Positions 8,403-16,759 of a stretch of 64,000 bases of DNA are shown in pieces. Source of the DNA: Mariniflexile fucanivorans (GTDB lineage: Bacteria; Bacteroidota; Bacteroidia; Flavobacteriales; Flavobacteriaceae); assembly GCF_004341235.1 (NCBI RefSeq), contig NZ_SLUP01000008.1, forward strand, positions 186,001-250,000, read 5' to 3'. The stretch's first letter is position 1; each line of letters starts with the position of its first letter. A program made the position numbers and the translations under genes. The notes under the pieces were generated by a model that made no database searches, was not told where the DNA came from, and worked only from the letters and a program-made list of their open reading frames with translations.

Positions 8403-10853
8403 ATGCCATATTTTATAGACATTATTATACCAATACCACTTCAAAAGTTGTTTACATATAGTATAACAAAAGCAGAAGCTGAGTTTTTGAAAATTGGTAT
8501 GCGTGTGTCTGTTCCTTTTGGGAAATCTAAAATTTACACGGGCATTGTCGCAAGAATTCATAACAATCCACCAACAACATATGAAGCTAAAGAGATTCAT
8601 CAAATATTAGATGAAGGGCCTATTGTAAATGAAAAACAATTACAATTATGGCAATGGATAGCGAACTATTACATGTGCACTTTGGGCGATGTGATGAGAG
8701 CTGCTTTACCAAGTGCTTTCATTTTAGAGAGTGAAACCATTATCACAAAGCATAAAAAACTGATTGACGAATCCATTTTGTTAGATGATGAATTTTTGGT
8801 TTATGAAGCATTACAGCATCAATCATCATTAAAAATTCATGATATTTCTAATATTCTTGATAAAAAAAATGTGCTTCCCGTAATTAAGAGGCTGATTGAA
8901 AAAGAAGTGATTGCTGTTGAAGAAGAAATATACGAAAAGTACAAACCAAAATTGGTGCGTTATGTGAAGTTGCACGCTCAGTTTGCTTCGCAATCAGCTT
9001 TACAAAAATTACTAGAAGATTTAAGTCGCGCGCCCAAACAGCATCAGGTGGTTTTAACTTTATTTTCAATTTCTGCAAAAACAAAGAAACCTGTAAAAGT
9101 AGCAGATTTATCTACCGAAAGTGGTGCATCTTCGTCAATTATAAAATCGTTAATAGATAAAGGTGTTCTTGAAGAATATTTTATCCAAACGGATAGAGTT
9201 CAGTATTCTGGTGATGACAATGAAGATTCTAAAAGTTTAAATGACTATCAAGCCACAGCATTAACTGAAATTAAAGAATCATTTAAAGATCAATCTGTGG
9301 TATTGCTTCATGGTGTCACCTCTTCAGGAAAAACCGAGGTTTATGTAAAACTTATTGAAGACGTTTTAAATAAAGGTCAACAAGTTTTATATTTATTACC
9401 AGAAATAGCATTAACAGCGCAATTAATCACCCGTTTACAAAATTATTTTGGGGAACAAGTGGCGGTGTTCCATTCTAAATATTCATCGCATGAACGTGTT
9501 GAGGTTTGGAATCATGTACTAAACAATTCCGCAAAAGCGCAAATAGTTTTAGGGGCGCGTTCCTCTATATTCTTACCATTTAATAGCTTAGGATTAATTA
9601 TTGTAGATGAAGAACACGAGCAATCCTTCAAACAATTTGATCCAGCACCGCGTTATCATGCACGAGATACTGCTGTGGTGTTAGCACATATTCATAATTC
9701 AAAAGTGCTTTTAGGGTCTGCTACTCCAAGTTTAGAAAGTTACTTTAATGCGAAACAAAATAAATATGGTTTTGTTGAAATAACAAAGCGGTTTAATGAT
9801 GTGTTAATGCCTGATGTTGAGTTGGTAGATATTAAAGATGCCTTGAAAAAGAAACGCATGAAAGGGCATTTTAGCGACCGACTTTTAGAAGAAATGACCG
9901 AAACCTTACGTGAAGGACATCAAATTATTCTATTTCAAAACCGTCGTGGGTTTTCACCCATAGTAGAATGTCATACCTGTGGGCATTCACCACAATGTCC
10001 CAATTGCGATGTGAGTTTAACTTATCATCAATATCGCGATCAATTACGATGTCATTATTGTGGTTTTGTTGAAATTATGCCGAAAACCTGTAAAGCTTGT
10101 GGAAGTCCAGAATTAGATAATAAAGGTTTTGGAACCGAACAAATAGAAGCCGAAGTAAAACTGCTTTTCCCAGATTATAAAGTAGCTAGAATGGATTTAG
10201 ATACCACACGTGGTAAATACGGCTATGAAAAAATTATTACAGCTTTAGAACAACAAGAAATTGATATATTGGTGGGAACCCAAATGCTAACTAAGGGATT
10301 GGATTTTAGAAACGTTAAACTTGTTGGAATAATGAACGCAGATAACATGTTGAATTTTCCAGACTTTAGAGCGCACGAACGTAGTTTTCAACTCATGTTA
10401 CAAGTATCGGGTAGGGCAGGGCGCACCGAGGAACGTGGCAAAGTGTTAATTCAAACTTACAATCCACACCATAATATATTACAGCAGGTTTCTACTAATA
10501 ATTATATAGATATGTATAACGAACAAATGAACGATCGTTATAATTACAAATATCCGCCCATTTATAAGCAAATAAAAATCACATTAAAACATAAAGATTT
10601 TAGTAGAGTAGATACTGCTTCCATTTGGTATGCCAAATCGCTTCGAAATGTATTTGGAGATAACATATTAGGACCTGAATCGCCACCAATTGCCAGAATT
10701 AGAAATCAGTTTCTTAAAAATATTTTGGTAAAAATTCCTAAAAAGCAGTCCTTATCAAAAACAAAAGAAGCTATCATTAAAATAAATAATAGCTTCTTAA
10801 ATGTAAAAGATTTTCGGTCGGTTAAAGTAATTTTAAATGTCGATAACTTTTAA
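8403..10853 (+). CDS. priA: primosomal protein N' (replication-restart helicase PriA)
   Basis: This 816-residue protein has the full PriA order: an N-terminal 3'-OH binding domain (YFIDIIIPIPLQKLFTY), a winged helix, then a superfamily 2 helicase. The Walker A loop is GVTSSGKTEVY, the DEAD-like box is IIVDEEHEQSFKQ, and motif III is LLGSATPSLES. The zinc site is intact, with four CxxC-type pairs (CHTCG, CPNC, CHYC, CKAC), followed by motifs V-VI (VGTQMLTKGLDF, QVSGRAGR). PriA reloads the replisome at stalled forks. It follows the YihY-family gene by three bases. Confidence 0.97.
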   Translation: MPYFIDIIIPIPLQKLFTYSITKAEAEFLKIGMRVSVPFGKSKIYTGIVARIHNNPPTTYEAKEIHQILDEGPIVNEKQLQLWQWIANYYMCTLGDVMRAALPSAFILESETIITKHKKLIDESILLDDEFLVYEALQHQSSLKIHDISNILDKKNVLPVIKRLIEKEVIAVEEEIYEKYKPKLVRYVKLHAQFASQSALQKLLEDLSRAPKQHQVVLTLFSISAKTKKPVKVADLSTESGASSSIIKSLIDKGVLEEYFIQTDRVQYSGDDNEDSKSLNDYQATALTEIKESFKDQSVVLLHGVTSSGKTEVYVKLIEDVLNKGQQVLYLLPEIALTAQLITRLQNYFGEQVAVFHSKYSSHERVEVWNHVLNNSAKAQIVLGARSSIFLPFNSLGLIIVDEEHEQSFKQFDPAPRYHARDTAVVLAHIHNSKVLLGSATPSLESYFNAKQNKYGFVEITKRFNDVLMPDVELVDIKDALKKKRMKGHFSDRLLEEMTETLREGHQIILFQNRRGFSPIVECHTCGHSPQCPNCDVSLTYHQYRDQLRCHYCGFVEIMPKTCKACGSPELDNKGFGTEQIEAEVKLLFPDYKVARMDLDTTRGKYGYEKIITALEQQEIDILVGTQMLTKGLDFRNVKLVGIMNADNMLNFPDFRAHERSFQLMLQVSGRAGRTEERGKVLIQTYNPHHNILQQVSTNNYIDMYNEQMNDRYNYKYPPIYKQIKITLKHKDFSRVDTASIWYAKSLRNVFGDNILGPESPPIARIRNQFLKNILVKIPKKQSLSKTKEAIIKINNSFLNVKDFRSVKVILNVDNF

Positions 10854-10869
10854 ATTTAGTTGGTTAAAC

Positions 10870-11565
10870 TTAAATGTTATTTAAAGCATCAACCAGTTGG
10901 GTCTTTTTATTTCTACTTAAAGGAATTTCATAAGCGCCAACTTCAACATTTTTACTGTTAAACCTGTCAATTTTATCCAAGTTCACAATGTAGGATTTGT
11001 GAATTCTCAAAAATTTGTTTTCAGGTAATTCTTTTTCAAAAGATTTCATAGTAGAAAGTACTACTAAGCTGTTTTCTTCTGTAACAAGTTTTACATAGTC
11101 ACCAAGGGCTTCAATCCACTTAATGTCTTTAATGTAAACTTTACGTTTTTTAAGATTGCTTTTAACAAAGATGTGTTCCCCTTCTTCTTCGTTAAAATCT
11201 TGCGTTAATTTGTGTTGCTCTAAGGCTTTCTCTACAGCAACATTAAAACGTTCTCTGGTAATTGGTTTGTGTAAGTAATCGGTAGCATCGTAATTAAATG
11301 CTTTAAAAGCATACTCTGTTTTACCGGTTACAAAAATAATTTGGGGTTTGTTGTTTAAAACATCCAAAAGTTCAAATCCATTTAGCACTGGCATTTCAAT
11401 GTCTAAAAAAATTAAGTCTACTTGGTGTGTATTTAAACCATTTTTGGTTTCTAAGGCACTACTGTACTCTGCAATCAAGTTTAGAGCGGGGTGATTCTCC
11501 ACTAACTTAACAATAGAGAGACGCTGTATTGCTGAATCGTCTACTACTACACAGTTTAAAGTCAT
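10870..11565 (-). CDS. LytTR-family response regulator
   Basis: This 231-residue regulator joins a receiver domain (about 1-120) to a LytTR DNA-binding domain (about 135-231). I prefer the ATG at 11565, giving MTLNCVVVDDSAIQRL; the frame stays open to 11607 but adds unconserved residues. The phosphoacceptor is the Asp in DLIFLDIEMP, and the conserved Lys lies in YLHKPITRERF. The LytTR part reads IFVKSNLKKRKVYIKDIKWI then FLRIHKSYIVNLDKI. No cognate histidine kinase of the LytS type is adjacent. It is convergent with priA, 16 bases apart. Confidence 0.92.
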   Translation of the reverse strand: MTLNCVVVDDSAIQRLSIVKLVENHPALNLIAEYSSALETKNGLNTHQVDLIFLDIEMPVLNGFELLDVLNNKPQIIFVTGKTEYAFKAFNYDATDYLHKPITRERFNVAVEKALEQHKLTQDFNEEEGEHIFVKSNLKKRKVYIKDIKWIEALGDYVKLVTEENSLVVLSTMKSFEKELPENKFLRIHKSYIVNLDKIDRFNSKNVEVGAYEIPLSRNKKTQLVDALNNI

Positions 11566-11715
11566 AACATTTATATTATTTCGGTTAAGATATCGACAAT
11601 AGTACAAAAAATTCGGCTAAAAACCAAAAAACATCGTTAAACAGTTTAAATTAACATAATTTTAACATTTGTTTTTCTGTACCAAATATACAATTAAATT
11701 AACTTTTAAATATAG

Positions 11716-11746
11716 TTGTTTTATATGTATTTAATAACTATTTTTG
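11716..11746 (+). promoter_or_regulatory. promoter of the rpsF operon
   Basis: TTG (11716-11718), a 20-base spacer and TATTTTTG (11739-11746) match the Bacteroidota promoter form. The start codon of rpsF is 30 bases further on. Confidence 0.65.
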
Positions 11747-11776
11747 CACCCATTTTTAACAATAAACACGATTTTT

Positions 11777-12115
11777 ATGAATCATTATGAAACTGTTTTC
11801 ATCTTAAATCCCGTTTTATCTGAAGATCAGATAAAGGAAACAGTAAAGAAATACGAAGATTTTCTTGTTTCTAACGGCGCTAAGATGGTATCAAAAGAAG
11901 ATTGGGGGCTTAAAAAATTAGCTTATCCAATTCAGAACAAAAAAAGTGGTTTTTACCATTTATTTGAGTACACCGTTGCTGGTGAAGTAATCAATACTTT
12001 AGAAGTAGAGTTTAGACGTGACGAGCGTTTTATGCGTTATTTAACGGTAGCGTTAGATAAACACGCTATTTCATGGGCAGAGAGAAGAAGAGTTAAACTT
12101 AAACAAAAAGCTTAA
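11777..12115 (+). CDS. rpsF: 30S ribosomal protein S6
   Basis: The 112-residue S6 binds S18 and 16S rRNA in the central domain of the small subunit. The start ATG at 11777 gives [18 protein letters not shown], the standard opening; a longer frame from 11744 would overlap the promoter element. Family motifs include [19 protein letters not shown] and the C-terminal [20 protein letters not shown]. It is the first gene of rpsF-rpsR-rplI, with two bases to rpsR. The gene order without ssb or priB between them is common in Bacteroidota. Confidence 0.97.
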   Translation: MNHYETVFILNPVLSEDQIKETVKKYEDFLVSNGAKMVSKEDWGLKKLAYPIQNKKSGFYHLFEYTVAGEVINTLEVEFRRDERFMRYLTVALDKHAISWAERRRVKLKQKA

Positions 12116-12117
12116 TT

Positions 12118-12414
12118 ATGTCATCTATAGAACAACAATCTAAAGGAAAAAAAGACGGAGAAATTAGATATTTAACTCCTCTTAACATAGATACGAATAA
12201 GAAGAAGAAATATTGTATGTTTCAAAAGTCTGGAATCAAGTATGTTGATTACAAAGACGCAGATTTCTTATTAAGATTTATAAACGAACAAGGTAAAATT
12301 TTACCAAGACGTTTAACAGGAACTTCATTAAAGTATCAAAGAAAAGTGGCTGTTGCTGTAAAAAGAGCGCGTCATTTAGCTTTAATGCCTTATGTAGCAG
12401 ATTTATTAAAATAA
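12118..12414 (+). CDS. rpsR: 30S ribosomal protein S18
   Basis: The 98-residue protein carries the S18 core: [19 protein letters not shown], then [17 protein letters not shown] and the basic helix [20 protein letters not shown]. It forms a heterodimer with S6 on 16S rRNA. The N-terminus is some 20 residues longer and charged, as is usual in Bacteroidota. A lone Cys remains in KKYCMF; the zinc CxxC form is not present. It lies inside the rpsF-rpsR-rplI operon. Confidence 0.97.
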   Translation: MSSIEQQSKGKKDGEIRYLTPLNIDTNKKKKYCMFQKSGIKYVDYKDADFLLRFINEQGKILPRRLTGTSLKYQRKVAVAVKRARHLALMPYVADLLK

Positions 12415-12427
12415 AATACCGATAACA

Positions 12428-12877
12428 ATGGAACTTATATTAAAACAAGACGTTGAAAATTTAGGATTTAAAGACGATGTTGTAACAGTTAAGAACGGTT
12501 ATGGTAGAAATTTTTTAATTCCTCAAGGTCAAGCTGTTATGGCTACGGCTTCTGCTAAAAAAGTATTAGCAGAGAACTTAAAGCAACGTGCTTACAAAGA
12601 GAAGAAAGAGGTTGATGAAGCGAATGTAATTGCTGAAGCTATTAAAGCTTTAGAAATTAAAATTCCAGCTAAAGTTGGTGCAGGCGATAAATTATTTGGT
12701 TCTGTAAACAACATTGATGTTGCTGCTGCTTTAGAAAAAGAAGGTCAATCTATCGATAAAAAATTCATTACAGTTACAACTGTAAAACGTACAGGTAAGT
12801 ATACTGCTGTGGTACGTTTACACAGATCTGTTACTGTAGATTTAGAATTTGAAGTTATAGCACAAGCTGCTGAATAA
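12428..12877 (+). CDS. rplI: 50S ribosomal protein L9
   Basis: The 149-residue protein has the L9 N-terminal rRNA-binding domain (MELILKQDVENLGFKDDVV and VKNGYGRNFLIPQGQAV), the long connecting helix rich in Ala, Glu and Lys (about 40-75) and the C-terminal domain with KVGAGDKLFGSVNNIDVAAAL. It binds domain V of 23S rRNA at the base of the L1 stalk. It is last in its operon and is followed by a strong terminator at 12907-12933. Confidence 0.97.
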   Translation: MELILKQDVENLGFKDDVVTVKNGYGRNFLIPQGQAVMATASAKKVLAENLKQRAYKEKKEVDEANVIAEAIKALEIKIPAKVGAGDKLFGSVNNIDVAAALEKEGQSIDKKFITVTTVKRTGKYTAVVRLHRSVTVDLEFEVIAQAAE

Positions 12878-12906
12878 TTTTAAATTATTAAAGTTTAGAT
12901 AATAAG

Positions 12907-12933
12907 AACCACTCCTATTGGGGTGGTTTTTTT
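12907..12933 (+). terminator. terminator of the rpsF-rpsR-rplI operon
   Basis: AACCACTCC pairs with GGGGTGGTT around TATT (one G-T wobble), followed by a run of seven T. It lies 30 bases after the rplI stop. Confidence 0.88.
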
Positions 12934-13061
12934 ATGTAAAAATGTTAAATAACGTTTTAATTTGAAGAAAACAAGAATGTTTATGCTATGTTTTTTTAAG
13001 ATAATAACATATATTCTTAAATTTACACGCCATAACTAAAGGGCATTTTTTTTTGTATAAT

Positions 13062-13934
13062 ATGAAATATGTAGTAATAATTTGTCTTTTTTTAGTAAGT
13101 TTTTCGTGTAAGGTAATGACCGAAAAACAAACGGAAACTAATAAATCGGCATTAATAAGCAGGTTTGCTTATTCATCGAATAAAACACCAATTATAAGTG
13201 TGCACAGAGGTGGTAAATCTATTGAGAACTATCCCGAAAATTGTTTAGAAACCATAAAATACATAAACGATAGTATTCCTGCTATTTACGAAATAGATGT
13301 CGCTAAAACAAAAGACAACGTGCTTGTTTTAATGCACGATAATAGTTTGAATAGAACTTCTACTGGTGAAGGTGATATTACTAATTATACCTATCAAGAA
13401 TTACAGCAAATTAATTTAGAAGACGATTTTGGTAATGAAACTACCTTTAAAATTCCGTTATTTAAAGATGTTCTAATTTGGGCGAAAACAAATCATGTTA
13501 TTTTAACTATCGATATAAAAAAAAGTGTTTCGGTAAATCAAGTTGTTGCTTTAGTTAAGGAAACCCAAGCAGAAGATGTTGCGATTATTATTACTTATGA
13601 TATGGAACAAGCCAGAGCAGCTTATAATGCATCACCCAATTTGTTGTTATCAGTTTCGGCTAGAAATGACAAGGAACTAGATTGGTTGTTACATTCTGAA
13701 ATTCCAACAGAAAATATGCTTGCTTTTACAGGCATCCAATTGTCATCTGAAATATTTTATAAAAAATTACATGATTTAGGAATCACTTGTATGTTAGGGA
13801 CTTTAGGAAACTTAGACAATCAGGCTCAGGCTAAGGGTGATTATCTCTATCAAAAATGGGTGGATTTAGGTGTTGATGTGATCGCAACCGATAGACCATT
13901 TGCAGTTGCAGCAAGTTTAAATATTACAAAATAA
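13062..13934 (+). CDS. glycerophosphodiester phosphodiesterase, predicted lipoprotein
   Basis: This 290-residue protein begins with a lipoprotein signal (MKYVVIICLFLVSFSCKV, cysteine at residue 16). It then carries a GDPD/PLCD TIM-barrel. The signature HRGGKSIENYPENCLETI holds the catalytic His and Glu, EIDVAKTKDNVLVLMHD adds the metal ligand Glu/Asp and second His, and LNRTSTGEG follows. Such enzymes release sn-glycerol-3-phosphate from phosphodiesters. The ATG at 13062 is preferred to a TTG three codons upstream. Lipidation at the cell envelope is inferred from the lipobox. It may be cotranscribed with the DUF6495 gene 43 bases downstream. Confidence 0.88.
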   Translation: MKYVVIICLFLVSFSCKVMTEKQTETNKSALISRFAYSSNKTPIISVHRGGKSIENYPENCLETIKYINDSIPAIYEIDVAKTKDNVLVLMHDNSLNRTSTGEGDITNYTYQELQQINLEDDFGNETTFKIPLFKDVLIWAKTNHVILTIDIKKSVSVNQVVALVKETQAEDVAIIITYDMEQARAAYNASPNLLLSVSARNDKELDWLLHSEIPTENMLAFTGIQLSSEIFYKKLHDLGITCMLGTLGNLDNQAQAKGDYLYQKWVDLGVDVIATDRPFAVAASLNITK

Positions 13935-13977
13935 AGCATAGATTACTCGATTAGTTCGGGTGAGAAAAAAGATTAAC

Positions 13978-14448
13978 ATGAAATATTCAAGATTAACAAA
14001 AGAGCAATTTGAAGAACTGCACCAAGAGTTTATAAACTTTTTAGCCACCCAGCAGGTTACAGCAGACGAATGGGCAAATTTAAAAGTGAATAAACCAGAA
14101 CTAGCAGAAACCGAATTGGATGTTTTTAGCGATTTAATTTGGGAAGGTGTTTTAAATCAAGCAGAATATTTAGAACATTTTTCGGCACAACACATCTATT
14201 TATTCCGTTTAGGAAAAAAGAAAATGAAAGCCATTGTAATAAACGTTAAAAATAAAGAAGTAGATATTACCACTCAAGAAGGATACGATTGGTTGCGAGC
14301 TAATTTAATGGATGAACGCGTTGAATTTTTACAAGCTGATAAACCTTATAGCGAAGATAAAAATCTTGATAAATTCAAAATGATAGAACAAGGTGCATCC
14401 ATTACTAAAGGCCAATTGTTTAGGTATTTTGATGAGTTGATAAATTGA
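13978..14448 (+). CDS. DUF6495 family protein
   Basis: The 156-residue acidic protein begins MKYSRLTKEQFEELHQEFIN and is cytoplasmic by composition, with no signal or membrane segment. I recognise it as the DUF6495 family found in Bacteroidota, but function is unknown. Clear features are an amphipathic first half with DEWANLKVNKPELAETELD and a central patch KKKMKAIVINVKNKEVD, followed by a C-terminal helix (GQLFRYFDELIN). I use the ATG at 13978; the frame is open for six more codons upstream. Repeats fill the space after it. Confidence 0.7.
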   Translation: MKYSRLTKEQFEELHQEFINFLATQQVTADEWANLKVNKPELAETELDVFSDLIWEGVLNQAEYLEHFSAQHIYLFRLGKKKMKAIVINVKNKEVDITTQEGYDWLRANLMDERVEFLQADKPYSEDKNLDKFKMIEQGASITKGQLFRYFDELIN

Positions 14449-14454
14449 TACGGA

Positions 14455-14545
14455 GTCATTTCGACTTTAGGAGAAATCATATAACACTAATTGTATTTAT
14501 ATTTAATATTATGTGATGTCTCAATCGTACCTCATTCGACATGAC
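14455..14545. repeat. interspersed imperfect-palindrome repeat (type GTCATTTCGAC)
   Basis: The left arm begins GTCATTTCGACTTTAGGAGA and the right arm ends ATTCGACATGAC. The two arms pair imperfectly over about 40 bases around an AT-rich centre. The wording, with outward GTCAT ends and an inner TCGA, is that of REP/MITE-like elements scattered between genes in many flavobacterial genomes. It is the first of three such elements in the 14449-14815 gap upstream of hisS. Confidence 0.6.
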
Positions 14546-14579
14546 AAACGGAACTTCTATTTTGAATTTTATTTGATTA

Positions 14580-14691
14580 CGTCATTGCGAACGCAGTGAA
14601 GCAATCTTTTAATTTAAGTTCAAAACATAATTTAGAAAAGCAATGAGCAGATTGCTTCACTTTTTTTCTTATGAAAAAGCTCGCAATGACG
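14580..14691. repeat. interspersed inverted repeat (type GTCATTGCGA/GAAGCAATCT)
   Basis: CGTCATTGCGA-acgcagt-GAAGCAATCT at 14580-14607 is repeated in reverse as AGATTGCTTCAC (14649-14660) and CGCAATGACG (14682-14691). The right arm is split by about 20 bases of T- and A-rich DNA. This is the second REP/MITE-like element upstream of hisS and looks like a partly decayed copy. Confidence 0.65.
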
Positions 14692-14790
14692 TTTTCATTA
14701 ATTATTTTTGCTCAATTCCGCATCATACAGCTACAGAGGTTGTATTAGTATGTGGACTCAATAAATTTAAAAGTATTTCATTAATTAAAA

Positions 14791-14810
14791 GATTCCTGCT
14801 TTCGCAGGCA
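14791..14810. repeat. short hairpin repeat (CCTGC/GCAGG) next to the hisS start
   Basis: GATTCCTGCTTTCGCAGGCA forms a five-base CCTGC/GCAGG stem. It ends six bases before the hisS ATG, so it lies in the leader if transcription starts upstream. The wording matches short 'tcctgc-ttcgcagga' hairpins often dispersed in flavobacteria. An effect on hisS translation is possible but unproven. Confidence 0.5.
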
Positions 14811-14815
14811 TTCAT

Positions 14816-16582
14816 ATGGCTCAAAAACCAAGCATCCCAAAAGGAACCCGAGATTTTAACCCCGAACAAGTAGCAAAACGTAATTATATTTTCAATACCA
14901 TTCGTGGTACATTTGAAACTTTTGGATTTCAACCTATTGAAACCCCAAGTTTTGAAAATTCTGAAACCTTAATGGGAAAATATGGTGATGAAGGGGATAG
15001 ACTGATTTTTAAGATTTTGAATTCTGGGGATTATTTATCAAAGGTAAATTATGAAATAGATAATTTCAGTGACTTTAGCAAACAAATTGGAACATTTATA
15101 CAAAGTTTATGTGGAGAACTTGATGAAATTATTGGCTTTAAATTGAGAAGTCAAGTAGAGTTAATCCCACTATATAAAAATTTGTTAGAAGATTTCGAAA
15201 TAAGAAACATTTATAATATGATTAAAGTAAATGAGTTTTTTCGAATAAATGGATTTGAAACAAATACAGCAATGCTTCGCTATGTTATTGATAATTTTGA
15301 AAATGATTTGTTGTATAAAAGTTTTAATGCAATAAGAACTAGAGATGAAATAAGTGATGTTGCAACTAAAATTTTAGGAAAGCCTGTATACAATTATACT
15401 GTTAATCAGGATTTTTTGAAAGAGATTTATAAAATAGGTTTACTGAATATATTAGATTTAAGCCAACTTTCTGATCAAATCTCCGAAAAAGCCTTACGCT
15501 ACGACCTAACAGTACCATTCGCACGTTATGTAGTACAACACCAAAACGAAATAGAATTTCCATTCAAACGGTATCAAATTCAACCTGTTTGGCGTGCCGA
15601 CAGACCACAAAAAGGGCGTTTTAGAGAGTTTTACCAATGCGATGCCGATGTGGTTGGTAGTAAATCGCTTTGGCAAGAAGTGGAGTTTATTCAATTATAC
15701 GACACCGTTTTTTCAACGTTAAAACTGGAAGGTGTTACCATAAAAATAAATAACCGAAAAATATTGTCTGGTATTGCAGAAGTTATTGGAGCATCAGATA
15801 AATTAATTGATTTTACTGTCGCTTTAGATAAACTTGATAAAATAGGCGAGGAGAAGGTAAAAGAAGAAATGCTTTCCAAAGGAATTTCAGAAGAAGGCAT
15901 ATCAAAATTACAACCATTATTTACTTTAACAGGTTCGTTTGAATCGCAAATTGAAAGTTTAAAAGGTATTTTATCAACTTCCGAAGAAGGCAAAAAAGGT
16001 ATTGAGGAATTAGCATTTATAAACGAAGCTATTTCAGAATTAGGTTTAAAAACAGCCACTTTGCAATTAGATGTTACTTTAGCACGTGGCTTAAACTATT
16101 ATACAGGTGCTATTTTTGAAGTTGCTGCTCCAAAAACCGTACAAATGGGTTCCATTGGTGGTGGCGGTCGTTATGATGACCTTACCAGTATTTTTGGAAA
16201 ACCAGATACAAGTGGTGTGGGTATTAGTTTTGGTTTAGACCGTATTTATTTGGTATTGGAAGAACTCGGTTTATTTCCGGAAACGGTAAATAAAAACGTA
16301 GAGGTTTTATTCATCAACTTTGGTGATAAAGAAGCTCTATTTTGTTTGAAAGCCATTAAGGAATTACGTTTAGCAGGGATTAATACAGAACTATATCCTG
16401 ATAAAGCGACTAATAGTAAACAAATTAGAAAGCAAATGGATCATGCCAATAAACGAAATATTCAGTTTGTGGTTATTGCGGGTGATGAGGAAATTGCTTC
16501 AAATACGTATACTTTAAAGAATATGATTTCAGGAGAGCAGTTTAAAGTGTCGCTTTCTGAATTGGTAGATCATTTAAAATAA
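14816..16582 (+). CDS. hisS: histidyl-tRNA synthetase with a large in-frame insertion
   Basis: The class II HisRS core is clear: [18 protein letters not shown], motif 1 near [34 protein letters not shown] and motif 2 [20 protein letters not shown], then [27 protein letters not shown] and motif 3 [15 protein letters not shown]-terminal anticodon domain (about 490-588) follows. At 588 residues it is about 120-130 longer than usual relatives (around 455-470). The excess sits between [10 protein letters not shown] (residue 77) and SEKALRYDL (223-231), roughly residues 78-218 (15047-15469). That stretch is more AT-rich and uses AGA for most arginines, while the core uses CGN. All catalytic motifs remain, so the enzyme is probably active. 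The gene lies between REP/MITE-like repeats. Confidence 0.95.
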   Translation: MAQKPSIPKGTRDFNPEQVAKRNYIFNTIRGTFETFGFQPIETPSFENSETLMGKYGDEGDRLIFKILNSGDYLSKVNYEIDNFSDFSKQIGTFIQSLCGELDEIIGFKLRSQVELIPLYKNLLEDFEIRNIYNMIKVNEFFRINGFETNTAMLRYVIDNFENDLLYKSFNAIRTRDEISDVATKILGKPVYNYTVNQDFLKEIYKIGLLNILDLSQLSDQISEKALRYDLTVPFARYVVQHQNEIEFPFKRYQIQPVWRADRPQKGRFREFYQCDADVVGSKSLWQEVEFIQLYDTVFSTLKLEGVTIKINNRKILSGIAEVIGASDKLIDFTVALDKLDKIGEEKVKEEMLSKGISEEGISKLQPLFTLTGSFESQIESLKGILSTSEEGKKGIEELAFINEAISELGLKTATLQLDVTLARGLNYYTGAIFEVAAPKTVQMGSIGGGGRYDDLTSIFGKPDTSGVGISFGLDRIYLVLEELGLFPETVNKNVEVLFINFGDKEALFCLKAIKELRLAGINTELYPDKATNSKQIRKQMDHANKRNIQFVVIAGDEEIASNTYTLKNMISGEQFKVSLSELVDHLK

Positions 16583-16719
16583 AAAGAGGCTGTCTGAAAA
16601 GTGTAGTTCTGTGTCATATTGAGCCTGTCGAAATATTTTAACTTATTGATAATCAATATCGATTTCGACAAGCTCAATCTGACAAAGTAAATATAATACA
16701 CTTTCCAGACAGCCTCTTT
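16583..16719. repeat. 137-bp nested imperfect palindrome (MITE-like) after hisS
   Basis: The outer arms are AAAGAGGCTGTCTGAAAAG (from 16583) and CTTTCCAGACAGCCTCTTT (to 16719). The inner arms are GTCATATTGAGCCTGTCGAA (16613-16632) and TTCGACAAGCTCAATCTGAC (16664-16683). It starts on the base after the hisS stop and lies between two convergent genes, so it may also act as a bidirectional terminator. No coding sequence is inside, so any movement would need a transposase elsewhere. Confidence 0.75.
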
Positions 16720-16759
16720 AAAGTATTTTGAATAATTATACGAAGCGACTAACTCAAAT

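Noticed and set aside
14643-14873. A 76-residue plus-strand frame upstream of hisS
   Set aside because: It is made of repeat DNA and runs into hisS in another frame; no protein features.
15047-15469. The HisRS insertion as an intein
   Set aside because: The length would fit a mini-intein, but there is no Cys/Ser at the left splice point and no His-Asn followed by Cys/Ser/Thr at the right, and no intein block motifs are visible.
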